Under the pieces are notes generated by a model, which saw only the letters and a program-made list of their open reading frames with translations, did no database searches and had not been told where the DNA came from. DNA of 64,000 bases. Origin: Caenibius sp. WL. Its GTDB lineage: Bacteria; Pseudomonadota; Alphaproteobacteria; Sphingomonadales; Sphingomonadaceae. Shown piece by piece: positions 29,613-36,474 of this stretch (its first letter is position 1; each line of letters begins with the position of its first letter). The stretch covers positions 2,120,501 to 2,184,500 of the forward strand of contig NZ_CP081844.1 of NCBI RefSeq assembly GCF_019803445.1. Reading direction: 5' to 3'. The position numbers were made by a program, and so were the translations under genes.

Positions 29613-30247
29613 GTTATGCGGCTCAGGTCGGGTGCGAGCGCGGCAAGAATGCGGGCATGAATTTCATCCGGTGTACCCTGCCCGTCGATCCGGAGAAACC
29701 GGCCGGGTTCCGCATCGGCCAATCCGGCAAAAGCGGCTGCGACCCGGGCGTGATAGGCAGCATCGCGCCCTCCGATACGATCCGTTGCCTCGCCATCGCG
29801 CGCGGCGAGGCGGGTGGCGGTCAGTTCGGGTGCGGCCTCGATCAGCACGGTGCGATCGGGCAACAGGCCATCAGTACCGATCGCATGCAGAGTGAGCAGT
29901 TCGGCATCGTTCAGCCCGCCTCCGCCGCCCTGATAGGCGCGTGTCGAATCGATATAGCGGTCGCAAATCACCACGCAGCCGCGCGCCAGCGCAGGCCGGA
30001 TCAGGCGTTCCACATGATCGGAGCGCGCGGCGGCGAAAAGCAGTGCTTCGGCCCGGGCATTCCACCCCTGCCCCCGGGTGTCGAGCAGGAGATTGCGGAT
30101 GGCCTCCGCACCTTCCGTACCGCCCGGTTCCCGCGTGAGAACGACTTTCCTTCCCTGAATCTGAAGGGCGGACGCAAGCATCTTTGCCTGGGTGGACTTG
30201 CCGACGCCTTCCCCGCCTTCAAACGTCAGGAAGAGCCCCTGCATCAT
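29609..30247 (-). CDS. tmk: Thymidylate kinase
   Basis: Phosphorylates dTMP to dTDP. The P-loop FEGGEGVGKSTQ is at about 8-18 and the DRY-type motif CDRYIDSTRAYQGGGG follows at about 93; the lid region is around RDGEATDRIGGRD. I chose ATG 30247 (MMQGLF), whose ATGA overlaps the stop of the upstream D,D-carboxypeptidase; ATG 30244 is equally possible. A longer frame to 30286 lies inside the upstream gene. Product 212 residues. Confidence 0.95.
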   Translation of the reverse strand: MMQGLFLTFEGGEGVGKSTQAKMLASALQIQGRKVVLTREPGGTEGAEAIRNLLLDTRGQGWNARAEALLFAAARSDHVERLIRPALARGCVVICDRYIDSTRAYQGGGGGLNDAELLTLHAIGTDGLLPDRTVLIEAAPELTATRLAARDGEATDRIGGRDAAYHARVAAAFAGLADAEPGRFLRIDGQGTPDEIHARILAALAPDLSRIT

Positions 30248-31407
30248 GCAAACAACCCGGCCAGTCCGTTGCGCAAGCGCTGCCACCAGTTGGCTTCGGA
30301 TACGTTCTGCGCGGCGACAAGCGGCGTGCGGAACGGTTCTTGTCCGGCGATCCTGATTTCCAGTTCGGCAACTTCCGCACCAGCTTGAACCGGTGCCTTA
30401 AGCGGACCGGTATAATGGACCATAAGAGAGATTTTCGGTTGGGTGCCATGCGCGAAGCTCACCACCAGCGGCCGCGAGGCGACAAGTGGCACCGATCGTG
30501 CCGCGCCGCCCTGTATCGCGGCACGGGCAACCGGCTTTCCCGCGGCAAACAAGGTGCGCGTGGCGAAATGGGTGAAGCCCCATTCGATAAATGCGCGTGC
30601 CGCCTTTGTGCGGATGGCCGGGCGATCAGTCCCCGCAATCACCATCAGCAGCCGCCGTCCATCGCGTTCGGCGGAGCCGAGATAGTTGTATCCTGCCTGC
30701 CGGGTGAAGCCGGTCTTGATCCCATCGGCACCCAGCACATGGCCGATCATCGGATCGTGATTGGATTGGACGATTCCGTTGAAACTATAGCTCGGCTTGC
30801 CGATATACCGGCGATAGAGTTCGGGATGCCGGGTGATCAGCGCGCGTGACAAAATGAACAGATCGCGCGCGGTGACGAATGTTCTGCCTTCGTCCATCCA
30901 GCCGTTCGGAGTGCCGAAGTGGCTGTTCGTCATGCCCAGTTCGCGTGCTTTGGCGTTCATCAGGGCGACCCATTTTTCGACCGACCCGGTGGCCCCCACC
31001 GCCATCACCGCGCAGCCATCATTGGCCGATACCGTGGTTATGCCGTGGAGCAATTGATCGACCGTGGCCTGATCACCTTCGTTGAGGAACATCGAAGAGC
31101 CCTTCCGCCCCCAATCGCGAAAGGTCTGGCGGTCCATCGCGAACACCTGATCCGGCTTCAGGCGCCCTTCGTCGAGCATCTCGAAGGCGAGGAACGTCGT
31201 CATCACCTTGGTCACCGAGGCGGGGACGAAGCGCCGGTCCGCTTCGCGGGCATGCAGAATCTGGCCGCTGCCCAGATCGGCGAGGAAAGCGATCGGCACA
31301 TCCTGGGCAGAGGGAACGGCGGGAACGGCGACCTCACTCTGGGCCCCTGCCGGGACAGCCGACAAGGCGAGGCAGGCGGCGAGGAGGCTTCGGGTAACGT
31401 GTTTCAA
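30244..31407 (-). CDS. D-alanyl-D-alanine carboxypeptidase (PBP5/6 family)
   Basis: Periplasmic enzyme trimming the terminal D-Ala of peptidoglycan stem peptides. A signal peptide (1-22, ending AVPAGA) is followed by the three serine-peptidase motifs: SVTK (SxxK, about 64-67), SAND (SxN, about 128) and DGIKTGFT (KTG). The C-terminal PBP5-like beta domain and a last amphipathic helix (WWQRLRNGLAGLFA) that should anchor it to the membrane are present. 387 residues. It starts the tmk-holB-metG-tatD run and overlaps tmk by four bases. Confidence 0.93.
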   Translation of the reverse strand: MKHVTRSLLAACLALSAVPAGAQSEVAVPAVPSAQDVPIAFLADLGSGQILHAREADRRFVPASVTKVMTTFLAFEMLDEGRLKPDQVFAMDRQTFRDWGRKGSSMFLNEGDQATVDQLLHGITTVSANDGCAVMAVGATGSVEKWVALMNAKARELGMTNSHFGTPNGWMDEGRTFVTARDLFILSRALITRHPELYRRYIGKPSYSFNGIVQSNHDPMIGHVLGADGIKTGFTRQAGYNYLGSAERDGRRLLMVIAGTDRPAIRTKAARAFIEWGFTHFATRTLFAAGKPVARAAIQGGAARSVPLVASRPLVVSFAHGTQPKISLMVHYTGPLKAPVQAGAEVAELEIRIAGQEPFRTPLVAAQNVSEANWWQRLRNGLAGLFA

Positions 31408-31467
31408 AATTGCCCCTGATACTTCGGGAACGAGGCCCGCAGAAACCGGGCAACTGCTGTTCGTCAG

Positions 31468-32397
31468 TTATTCGACCTTGTAGATTCGGGCACCGCTATA
31501 GCCTGCGGCTTTTACCTTGGCGAGCGATGCGCTCGCTTCGCCGGAGGTGGCAAAGGGGCCCGTTCGGACAAGAAACAGACTGCCCTGTCTGCTGATCGTT
31601 CCCCCGATTTTCCGGGCCACGGCACGGGCATTCGCTTCTACGGAAAAAGCCCCGGCCTGAACGACGTGGCCGCCTTTCGCCGGTTGCGCCGGATTTGGCG
31701 CAACCGTGGAAGCTGGCGGTTTTGCCGCGGTCCTGGCTGACGCATTCGAAGCCGTGGCAGCTGTGGAAACCGGCGGCGTTGCTTCTGCTGGCATGGGCGA
31801 TTGGGCGCGCGATGGGGATGATGCCGGTTCGGGCTTCGCCAGAGCAGAGGCCCCCTTGCCCGGCAATTTGCGCCGCAACACTTCGACCAGCGACATCGGC
31901 GTGGCGATTCGTTCCGGTGCGGCTTCACCCTGGCGGAGCAAAGCCCGTTCCTGTTCGGGCGGATTGACCCGCCGTACGCGGACAGGTGTTTGCGGGGATG
32001 CCCCCAACTGGCTGAGCGCGCCGGGGGACAAGCCGATAAGGCCATCTGCGGTGGCAGGGCCGCGCCGCTCGATCCTGACGAGAATCGTGCGCCCGGTTTC
32101 CAACGAAGTTACCTCAACATAGCTGGGCACCGGCAAGATCCGGTCTTCGCCCGTGATGGCCGCACCCCCCGCCTGATCGAGCACGGCAAGGCCCACATGG
32201 TCGTAATTCAGCACGTCCGCCGGCGTGTATTGCACCCCATCGATCAGGTAAGGCTCCCCGATCACCATCGGGTAATCGGCGGCCGGGCCTTCCTTCTGTA
32301 ACGGCGTGGTGGCCACGGCTTCACGGCTCGCGCCACCGCATGCCGATAGCGCCAGGCTCCCTCCCAGCACCGCGAAAATCTTACCGGGCAATCTCAT
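31468..32397 (-). CDS. RlpA-like lipoprotein with SPOR domain, degenerate catalytic region
   Basis: Probable outer-membrane lipoprotein of about 309 residues: signal with lipobox LALSACGG (Cys about residue 20), an RlpA-type double-psi beta-barrel (LPVPSYVEVTSLETGRTI, VRIERRGPA), a long Ala/Pro-rich linker (about 170-230) and a C-terminal SPOR domain (VVQAGAFSVEANARAVA ... ARIYKVE) that binds denuded septal glycan. Active RlpA lytic transglycosylases have VRVNDRGPF; here the Asp is replaced (IERRGP), so it may bind glycan without cutting. I chose ATG 32397 (MRLPGK); its 5' end overlaps the upstream transglycosylase by 17 bases. Confidence 0.82.
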   Translation of the reverse strand: MRLPGKIFAVLGGSLALSACGGASREAVATTPLQKEGPAADYPMVIGEPYLIDGVQYTPADVLNYDHVGLAVLDQAGGAAITGEDRILPVPSYVEVTSLETGRTILVRIERRGPATADGLIGLSPGALSQLGASPQTPVRVRRVNPPEQERALLRQGEAAPERIATPMSLVEVLRRKLPGKGASALAKPEPASSPSRAQSPMPAEATPPVSTAATASNASARTAAKPPASTVAPNPAQPAKGGHVVQAGAFSVEANARAVARKIGGTISRQGSLFLVRTGPFATSGEASASLAKVKAAGYSGARIYKVE

Positions 32398-33403
32398 CTG
32401 CAAGCAACCCAACTGACAATGCATAGTAGTTCGAGCAGTTATATTCGGTGATAACCCTATAATTCCCGGTTAAGAGGTAGGCAGGGGTTCCCGGTCCATC
32501 AGGCTCGAACAGCGCGGCCAGCACATCATCCCCGATGGCGGCCAGTGGCCGGATACCCTGCGCACGCCATTCGCGCACCGTTTTCCATTGGCTCTGCCGC
32601 TCATGCACCCGTGGGCACACGGGGGATGCCAGCTTCGTGCTCACCGATGCCCGGTCGAAACCAGCGGGAATCGCTGCGCGTACGCCCCATGGCTGGCCGG
32701 TCCGCCAACCCGCATCGCGAAAGTAATTGCCGATCGATGCCAGCGCGTCTGCCCGGCTCGACCAGATGTTCGCTTTGCCATCACCGTCACCGTCCACTGC
32801 CAGACGCAGATAGATGCTGGGCAGGAATTGGGGATAGCCGAACGCACCCGCCCAGCTTCCTTTCAGTTGTGCCCGCGAAACGCCCCGGTCGGCAATTTTG
32901 AGCAGGTCGATCAGTTCGGTTTCGAACAGTTCGCGGCGGCGCCCTTCCCACGCCAGTGTCGCCAGCGAGCGGGCCAGATCGAAATCTCCGGTGTAGCTGC
33001 CATAATTGGTTTCATGGCCGAAGATTGCCACCACGATGGAGATCGGGACGCCGTATTTCTGTTCGATCGCGGCGCCATAGCCGGGCAGTGAAGCGACCGT
33101 ACGCTTGCCGCCCGAGATCCGGGCATTGTCGACATGGCGCGCGATATAGGGGGCCATGGGGGCAAAGCCCGAACGGGAAGGCGTGCCGGGCTGTGCCCGG
33201 TCAAGCTCGATGACCCGGGGATTCGGCGTCAGATCGCCCAGCATTCGCTGTATGGTGGCATCGCTGACCCCTTCGCTGCGGGCCTTGGCCGCGACTTGGC
33301 GCATGTAGGCGTCGAATGTGGTGGATTGTGCGCAGGCGCTGGCAACGGGGGCACAAAGCGCAGCGAAAGCAAGGAGCGAGACGATACGTTTGGGAAATTT
33401 CAT
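32381..33403 (-). CDS. Lytic murein transglycosylase, MltB/SltB family
   Basis: Periplasmic enzyme cutting peptidoglycan glycan strands to 1,6-anhydro ends. Signal peptide 1-25 (cleavage near ASACA-QS). The catalytic glutamate is in FGHETNYGSYTG (about residue 132). MltB-family blocks GAFGYPQFLPS and VDGDGDGKANIW follow. No C-terminal peptidoglycan-binding repeat. 340 residues. It is the last chromosomal gene before the interrupted tRNA-Ser and is paired with the SPOR lipoprotein, both pointing to septal wall remodelling. Confidence 0.93.
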   Translation of the reverse strand: MKFPKRIVSLLAFAALCAPVASACAQSTTFDAYMRQVAAKARSEGVSDATIQRMLGDLTPNPRVIELDRAQPGTPSRSGFAPMAPYIARHVDNARISGGKRTVASLPGYGAAIEQKYGVPISIVVAIFGHETNYGSYTGDFDLARSLATLAWEGRRRELFETELIDLLKIADRGVSRAQLKGSWAGAFGYPQFLPSIYLRLAVDGDGDGKANIWSSRADALASIGNYFRDAGWRTGQPWGVRAAIPAGFDRASVSTKLASPVCPRVHERQSQWKTVREWRAQGIRPLAAIGDDVLAALFEPDGPGTPAYLLTGNYRVITEYNCSNYYALSVGLLADEIAR

Positions 33404-33520
33404 GGCAGCATAGTGGCATAGGCACAGCCCGCATGGAATCCCCTTTGCGGCAAAACACCCGGTCGCATCGCTCCATAGGTGACAAACCTTCCCGATACCG
33501 CTAGCGCGGCGCAGATTTGC

Positions 33521-33559
33521 GAACAGGTGGCCGAGCGGTTTAAGGCACCGGTCTTGAAA
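33521..33559 (+). pseudogene. 5' half of an interrupted tRNA-Ser(UGA) gene
   Basis: GAACAGG (acceptor 5' strand), TG, the D-arm with its AAGGC end, anticodon-stem strand CCGGT and the whole loop CTTGAAA are present; then tRNA homology stops dead. The anticodon-stem strand pairs perfectly with ACCGG of the 3' half at 42391, not with the intact tRNA inside the element, so the two fragments were once one gene. One acceptor pair (position 2, A against C) is now mismatched. Confidence 0.9.
33553..33559 (+). other. attL core of the integrative element (anticodon loop CTTGAAA)
   Basis: The seven bases CTTGAAA form the complete anticodon loop of the interrupted tRNA-Ser and recur at 42384-42390. Left flank is tRNA, right flank is element DNA; the reverse holds at the other copy. 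Confidence 0.88.
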
Positions 33560-33664
33560 GCTGCTGGAGGTTCGCCTGCCGCGACCGAGCGGACCGAGAA
33601 ATAGGAGTGTGGTTACAGGGGGTTAAGCGAGGGTCGGCAGCGAGTGGCGCGGGAGCGCAAAGTC

Positions 33665-33674
33665 GCTCATAAGC
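33665..33674 (+). repeat. Left copy of GCTCATAAGC, possible integrase arm site
   Basis: The 10-mer GCTCATAAGC occurs here, 106 bp inside the left end, and again at 42253-42262 near the right end. Shared short sequences near both ends of an integrated element are typical of arm-type or excisionase sites. Confidence 0.4.
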
Positions 33675-33707
33675 CTATCGTCAGCAGCTAAACCCCTGAA
33701 TCGGTAT

Positions 33708-33797
<90 letters not shown>

Positions 33798-33802
33798 ACA
33801 GA

Positions 33803-34531
33803 CTAGGCTGCGAATGGCTCGAATACGTTGAGGAGCAGCATCTCTAGGTGGCTCGCCACCATGTTTGGGCCAGTCTTGAGGCTGTTCGGGTGACCACAGC
33901 CATTGCGTAGCTTGAGGGCCTTCGCCAGCTCCTCTTTCACGTTCTTGCCGATGACGCCAATCGGAACGAGGCGGTCTAGAAAGTCAGCTTCTCCCATCCT
34001 CGCCAAGCCATCCTCATTCACCGCCGCCTTCCACTTGGAGTTCGCCTTCTGCGCTTCGGAGTTGAATGCGGCGAGGTGATTCGCGACGACCTCACGGTAG
34101 AGGACGTCCACGGCTGCAATCCAAGACATGACGATGGCCGAGCGATACAGCTTGGCCTCATGGCACTTGATCGCCTCTTCGACGAAGGCGCGTGTGGTCG
34201 GGTTCTTCACTTTGTCGAGGTGCACCCGAAGGTCTGCCGCCACCTGCATTGCGGCTGGGCTGACCGACTCGACGCCTAAGTTGCGAAGGTGGTTCTTGCC
34301 AGTCTCGGTAAGCTCCCATCCCGCTGGCACACGGATCGCCAATCCGCCGCTTCGGCCAAGCACGTCCGACATGTTCCACTTTTTGGGAACCTTGAACCCG
34401 GCTTCTTCCGAGCGTGAGCGGAGGTCAGCAAGCTGTACCGGCTGATCGAAGGTGGCAAGGATTAGAAGGAGTTTATCGCGTGCGGCGAGATTGCGATGTA
34501 GCCAATCCTTCAGCCCGGCAACGTCAAGCAA
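33803..34531 (-). CDS. Element cargo protein with winged-helix-like N-terminus and HEPN-type C-terminal domain
   Basis: 242 residues, function unknown. Residues 15-85 look like a winged helix (KLLLILATFDQPVQLADLRS, then GWELTETGKNHLRNLG). The helical C-terminal half ends with KALKLRNGCGHPNS, in which RNGCGH gives the R-x4-H signature of HEPN ribonucleases (the common form is LRNxxxH), preceded by the helix SAIVMSWIAAVDVLYREV. HEPN proteins are frequent RNases in defence and toxin systems. The start is TTG 34531, overlapping the stop of the upstream gene by eight bases, so the pair is coupled. No recognised family name; the HEPN reading is motif-based. Confidence 0.7.
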   Translation of the reverse strand: MLDVAGLKDWLHRNLAARDKLLLILATFDQPVQLADLRSRSEEAGFKVPKKWNMSDVLGRSGGLAIRVPAGWELTETGKNHLRNLGVESVSPAAMQVAADLRVHLDKVKNPTTRAFVEEAIKCHEAKLYRSAIVMSWIAAVDVLYREVVANHLAAFNSEAQKANSKWKAAVNEDGLARMGEADFLDRLVPIGVIGKNVKEELAKALKLRNGCGHPNSLKTGPNMVASHLEMLLLNVFEPFAA

Positions 34532-35021
34532 GCTGTGTCGCCAACTTCTGGTACTCCTCGGAGGTGAGGGAGTACACGCCGTCGCTGATCTGGTTGAGCT
34601 TTGACCCCACTAAATTCGCTAAAATCTTCGTCAGGTTTCCTGACATGTTAGCGTTGTAATGCATCGTCGCCTTTTTCATCATGTCGAGCAGTTCAGTTCG
34701 CGAGAAGGTTTGCTTACCTTCGCAGATTTGCAGGGTAGCGGCGGCGGCTACTGCAACTTCCGGTCCCGTCTTCGCTTTCAGCTTCTGGGCCACGCTGTTG
34801 ACGTGGAGTTTCGGTCCACCGCCGTTAACAGCGCCATTACCGGGTGCTTGAGCAGCAGGCAGAGTGGCGGGATTATGGACCTCGCCACCTTCCGCAAGAA
34901 CGGGGACTTTGAACAGCGTTTCGATGTGGGAGAACAGGTCCTTTATGTCGACGACCGCAAGTTCGGTTTCGCCCTCATACTCGAACTCAACCGGACCGGC
35001 CTTGATACGAACCTTAGCTGC
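34524..35021 (-). CDS. Partner protein of the HEPN gene, unknown function
   Basis: 165 residues from ATG 35021 (MAAKVRIKAG), preceded by a GGGGGC stretch as ribosome site; the longer frame to 35093 adds a hydrophobic leader that I think is untranslated. The N-terminus (KVRIKAGPVEFEYEGE, DIKDLFSHIETLF) reads as a small beta-then-helix domain, a Gly/Ala/Pro/Asn linker (65-90) follows, and the C-terminus (FSRTELLDMMKKATMHYNAN ... ISDGVYSLTSEEYQKLA) resembles a winged-helix domain. It is the first gene of the two-gene module with the HEPN protein. No homolog recognised; a specificity or antitoxin-like role is a guess. Confidence 0.65.
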   Translation of the reverse strand, partial: AAKVRIKAGPVEFEYEGETELAVVDIKDLFSHIETLFKVPVLAEGGEVHNPATLPAAQAPGNGAVNGGGPKLHVNSVAQKLKAKTGPEVAVAAAATLQICEGKQTFSRTELLDMMKKATMHYNANMSGNLTKILANLVGSKLNQISDGVYSLTSEEYQKLATQLA

Positions 35022-35363
35022 CATGGATTTGCCCCCGTTAGCGCTCCCCAGCGCAAGGAAGAAGATTAAGGCGAAAAAGTCAAGAAGATGCAATCCAGCT
35101 TACGATGCGGCTTACACTGGGCTTGCCGGGGCGGAGCGGACGACGGCAGAGTAGAACGACTGCAATCGCTTAGCCGACAGGTCCGCACTATTCAGCGTTT
35201 GCTGTTCACGACAGCGCCCCGCACCCGAAGGAGCGAGGCGCTGGACAGGTCACGCGCGAAGGAGAGAGAGTTGTACCGCGCGCCCTGACTGCGGAGGTTG
35301 GTTGATGACGGGGGAACTGCTCCGCTATGCCCCCGGCGCGGTGGACTAGGTCGCGCACCGCCG
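35022..35363. other. 342-bp gene-free stretch between the small-gene operon and the HEPN module
   Basis: I see no convincing gene here. It should hold the promoter and leader of the HEPN pair (read leftward) and the end of the small-gene operon. The notable object is a hairpin at 35212-35243, described separately. A TTGACT hexamer occurs on the minus strand near 35082 but without a good partner -10. Confidence 0.5.
35212..35243 (-). promoter_or_regulatory. Stable hairpin with UUCG loop upstream of the HEPN module
   Basis: On the minus strand an 11-bp stem (one G-U pair), a T-T mismatch, two further pairs and a TTCG tetraloop form a very stable hairpin about 190 bases before the start of the first HEPN-module gene. 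There is no T-run after it, so a leader structure or a factor-dependent terminator is as likely as an intrinsic terminator. Confidence 0.5.
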
Positions 35364-35528
35364 TCAGGTGTCGTCCTTCTCCTCCAACACGGCGGCTTTC
35401 CTTCGATATTCGGTTAGGGGTTCACCCCGGCACCCGTAGGGGCCATCGCATAGACGTTGAGCGATTACGTCCTCCGCCCAAAACGGCTTCCGACACTTCA
35501 TGCACTGCCGCCAACCGACATGGACCAC
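35364..35528 (-). CDS. Small zinc-finger-like protein
   Basis: 54 residues from GTG 35528. The spacing C-x2-C-x14-C-x5-C (CMKC ... LCDGPYGC) is that of a small zinc-binding module. An ATG at 35501 overlaps the preceding stop (ATGA) and would be the obvious coupled start, but it loses the first cysteine of the CxxC pair; the GTG keeps it. The acidic/basic tail RRKAAVLEEKDDT has no motif. Last of a chain of small overlapping element genes. Function unknown; phage-type small zinc proteins are a loose analogy. Confidence 0.5.
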   Translation of the reverse strand: MVHVGWRQCMKCRKPFWAEDVIAQRLCDGPYGCRGEPLTEYRRKAAVLEEKDDT

Positions 35529-35785
35529 ACGACGCGCGGCGGCGTGTGGTCCATGTCGATCACCGGCTCCCGACGCGCGCCGCCATCGTTCGGCCAAGCC
35601 TCGGGGATCACGAACCCCTGCCAGTTGCGCTTCGGTGCAGCGGGCCGCGCAGCCTCGGCTACAGCCGCTTTTCGCACCCCGCCGCCGGTACACCCTTGGC
35701 CGTGCTGCTTTCGCGGCTGTGCGGGCGGCGCTGGGCCGCGCTCCCGCCATGCCTGCAACCACGCGGGGACCGGCTCAGCGCTCAC
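35498..35785 (-). CDS. Small element protein, unknown
   Basis: 95 residues from GTG 35785 (VSAEPVPAWLQAWRERG), whose first bases overlap the stop of the upstream small gene. The middle is Ala/Lys/Arg/Pro-rich (RKAAVAEAARPAAPKRNW) and probably disordered; the end IDMDHTPPRVVWSMSVGG is encoded by a 16-bp inverted repeat. Its stop overlaps the ATG of the zinc-finger-like gene. The chain of start/stop overlaps supports it being translated. No family recognised. Confidence 0.5.
   Translation of the reverse strand: MSAEPVPAWLQAWRERGPAPPAQPRKQHGQGCTGGGVRKAAVAEAARPAAPKRNWQGFVIPEAWPNDGGARREPVIDMDHTPPRVVWSMSVGGSA
35516..35558. repeat. 16-bp perfect inverted repeat across an overlapping gene junction
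   Basis: CGACATGGACCACACG (35516-35531) is exactly complementary to 35543-35558, with an 11-base GC-rich loop. It lies inside the 3' end of the 95-residue gene and spans the GTG start of the zinc-finger-like gene. Confidence 0.85.
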
Positions 35786-36035
35786 CGCCCGTACCCCATA
35801 CCTCATTCGGGTTGCGCCCGAACGCCCCGAACGTCCCGTCGCTGTGCCAGCGGCGGATGCAGATCAGCACAATCGGCATGTCGATGCGGTCGTAGGCCCC
35901 CGCGTCGATGCCCGCCTGCACCTCCTCGGCGAACGCGTCCAGCGACCCATAGGCCACCTCGAACGGGGAGCGCGGCACGGTTCGCGCCTTCTCCAACCGC
36001 TGTACGCGCGACAGAAGCGAGCGGACGGACGACAC
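35775..36035 (-). CDS. Small element protein, unknown
   Basis: 86 residues from GTG 36035 (VSSVRSLLSRVQRLEKAR), starting 6 bases after the upstream stop. The N-terminus is a short coiled coil; the rest, FEVAYGSLDAFAEEVQAGID and MPIVLICIRRWHSDGTFG, looks like a compact alpha/beta fold. It overlaps the next gene (GTGAGCGCTGA junction). No family recognised. Position between phage-like small genes suggests a phage or satellite function. Confidence 0.6.
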   Translation of the reverse strand: MSSVRSLLSRVQRLEKARTVPRSPFEVAYGSLDAFAEEVQAGIDAGAYDRIDMPIVLICIRRWHSDGTFGAFGRNPNEVWGTGGER

Positions 36036-36040
36036 TGTGG

Positions 36041-36274
36041 TTACACCTCGCCCTTGAGCGCCTTCAGCTTTGCGCCGAGTTCCAGAGCGCGGAGGAAGTT
36101 CAGGTCGCATTCCGCCTGCCGCAGCTTCGCCCGTTCCTCATGCCGGTCCAACAGCGCCTGCCGTTCTTCCGCCGTCATGCCGCGATGCATACCGCTCGGC
36201 TGCAACGACTCGTTCAGGTACTCGCGCCCGTTGACCACGATCACGGCGGGCTGGCTGCGACCGTAGTTTTTCAT
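36041..36274 (-). CDS. Small helical element protein, unknown
   Basis: 77 residues from ATG 36274 (MKNYGRSQ), which overlaps the stop of the upstream gene by four bases (ATGA). A short strand region (AVIVVNGREYLNESL) is followed by a long charged helix from MTAEERQALLDRHEERAKL to KALKGEV, likely a coiled coil. A longer frame from 36370 lies in the upstream gene and is unlikely. Function unknown. Confidence 0.6.
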   Translation of the reverse strand: MKNYGRSQPAVIVVNGREYLNESLQPSGMHRGMTAEERQALLDRHEERAKLRQAECDLNFLRALELGAKLKALKGEV

Positions 36275-36474
36275 TGGAGCGTTCCTTTCGGCGAACTGAC
36301 CTGTTGGAGCAGCTTCACGGCCTGCCATCGCACTGCCGGGTCGTCGCATCGCAGGATTGCCTCGTAGCAAGCGTCAACGATCAGCTTGAGGTCGGCTTGC
36401 CCCTGCGGCGTGTCCATCGAGGACACAGTTCGCCAACGGGCCATCGGAATCGTATCGGTATCATTGATCGCCAT
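36271..36474 (-). CDS. Small element protein, unknown
   Basis: 67 residues from ATG 36474, overlapping the DUF5681 gene stop by one base (TAATG). The C-terminal two thirds is helical (GQADLKLIVDACYEAILRC, DDPAVRWQAVKLLQQVS). It ends in an ATGA overlap with the next small gene. The overlaps on both sides argue for a real, coupled gene. No family recognised. Confidence 0.6.
   Translation of the reverse strand: MAINDTDTIPMARWRTVSSMDTPQGQADLKLIVDACYEAILRCDDPAVRWQAVKLLQQVSSPKGTLQ

Noticed and set aside
35327-36367. 346-codon plus-strand open frame in the element
   Set aside because: Arg/Pro/Ser-rich and low in hydrophobic structure; the minus strand of the same DNA carries a chain of short coupled genes with more protein-like composition.
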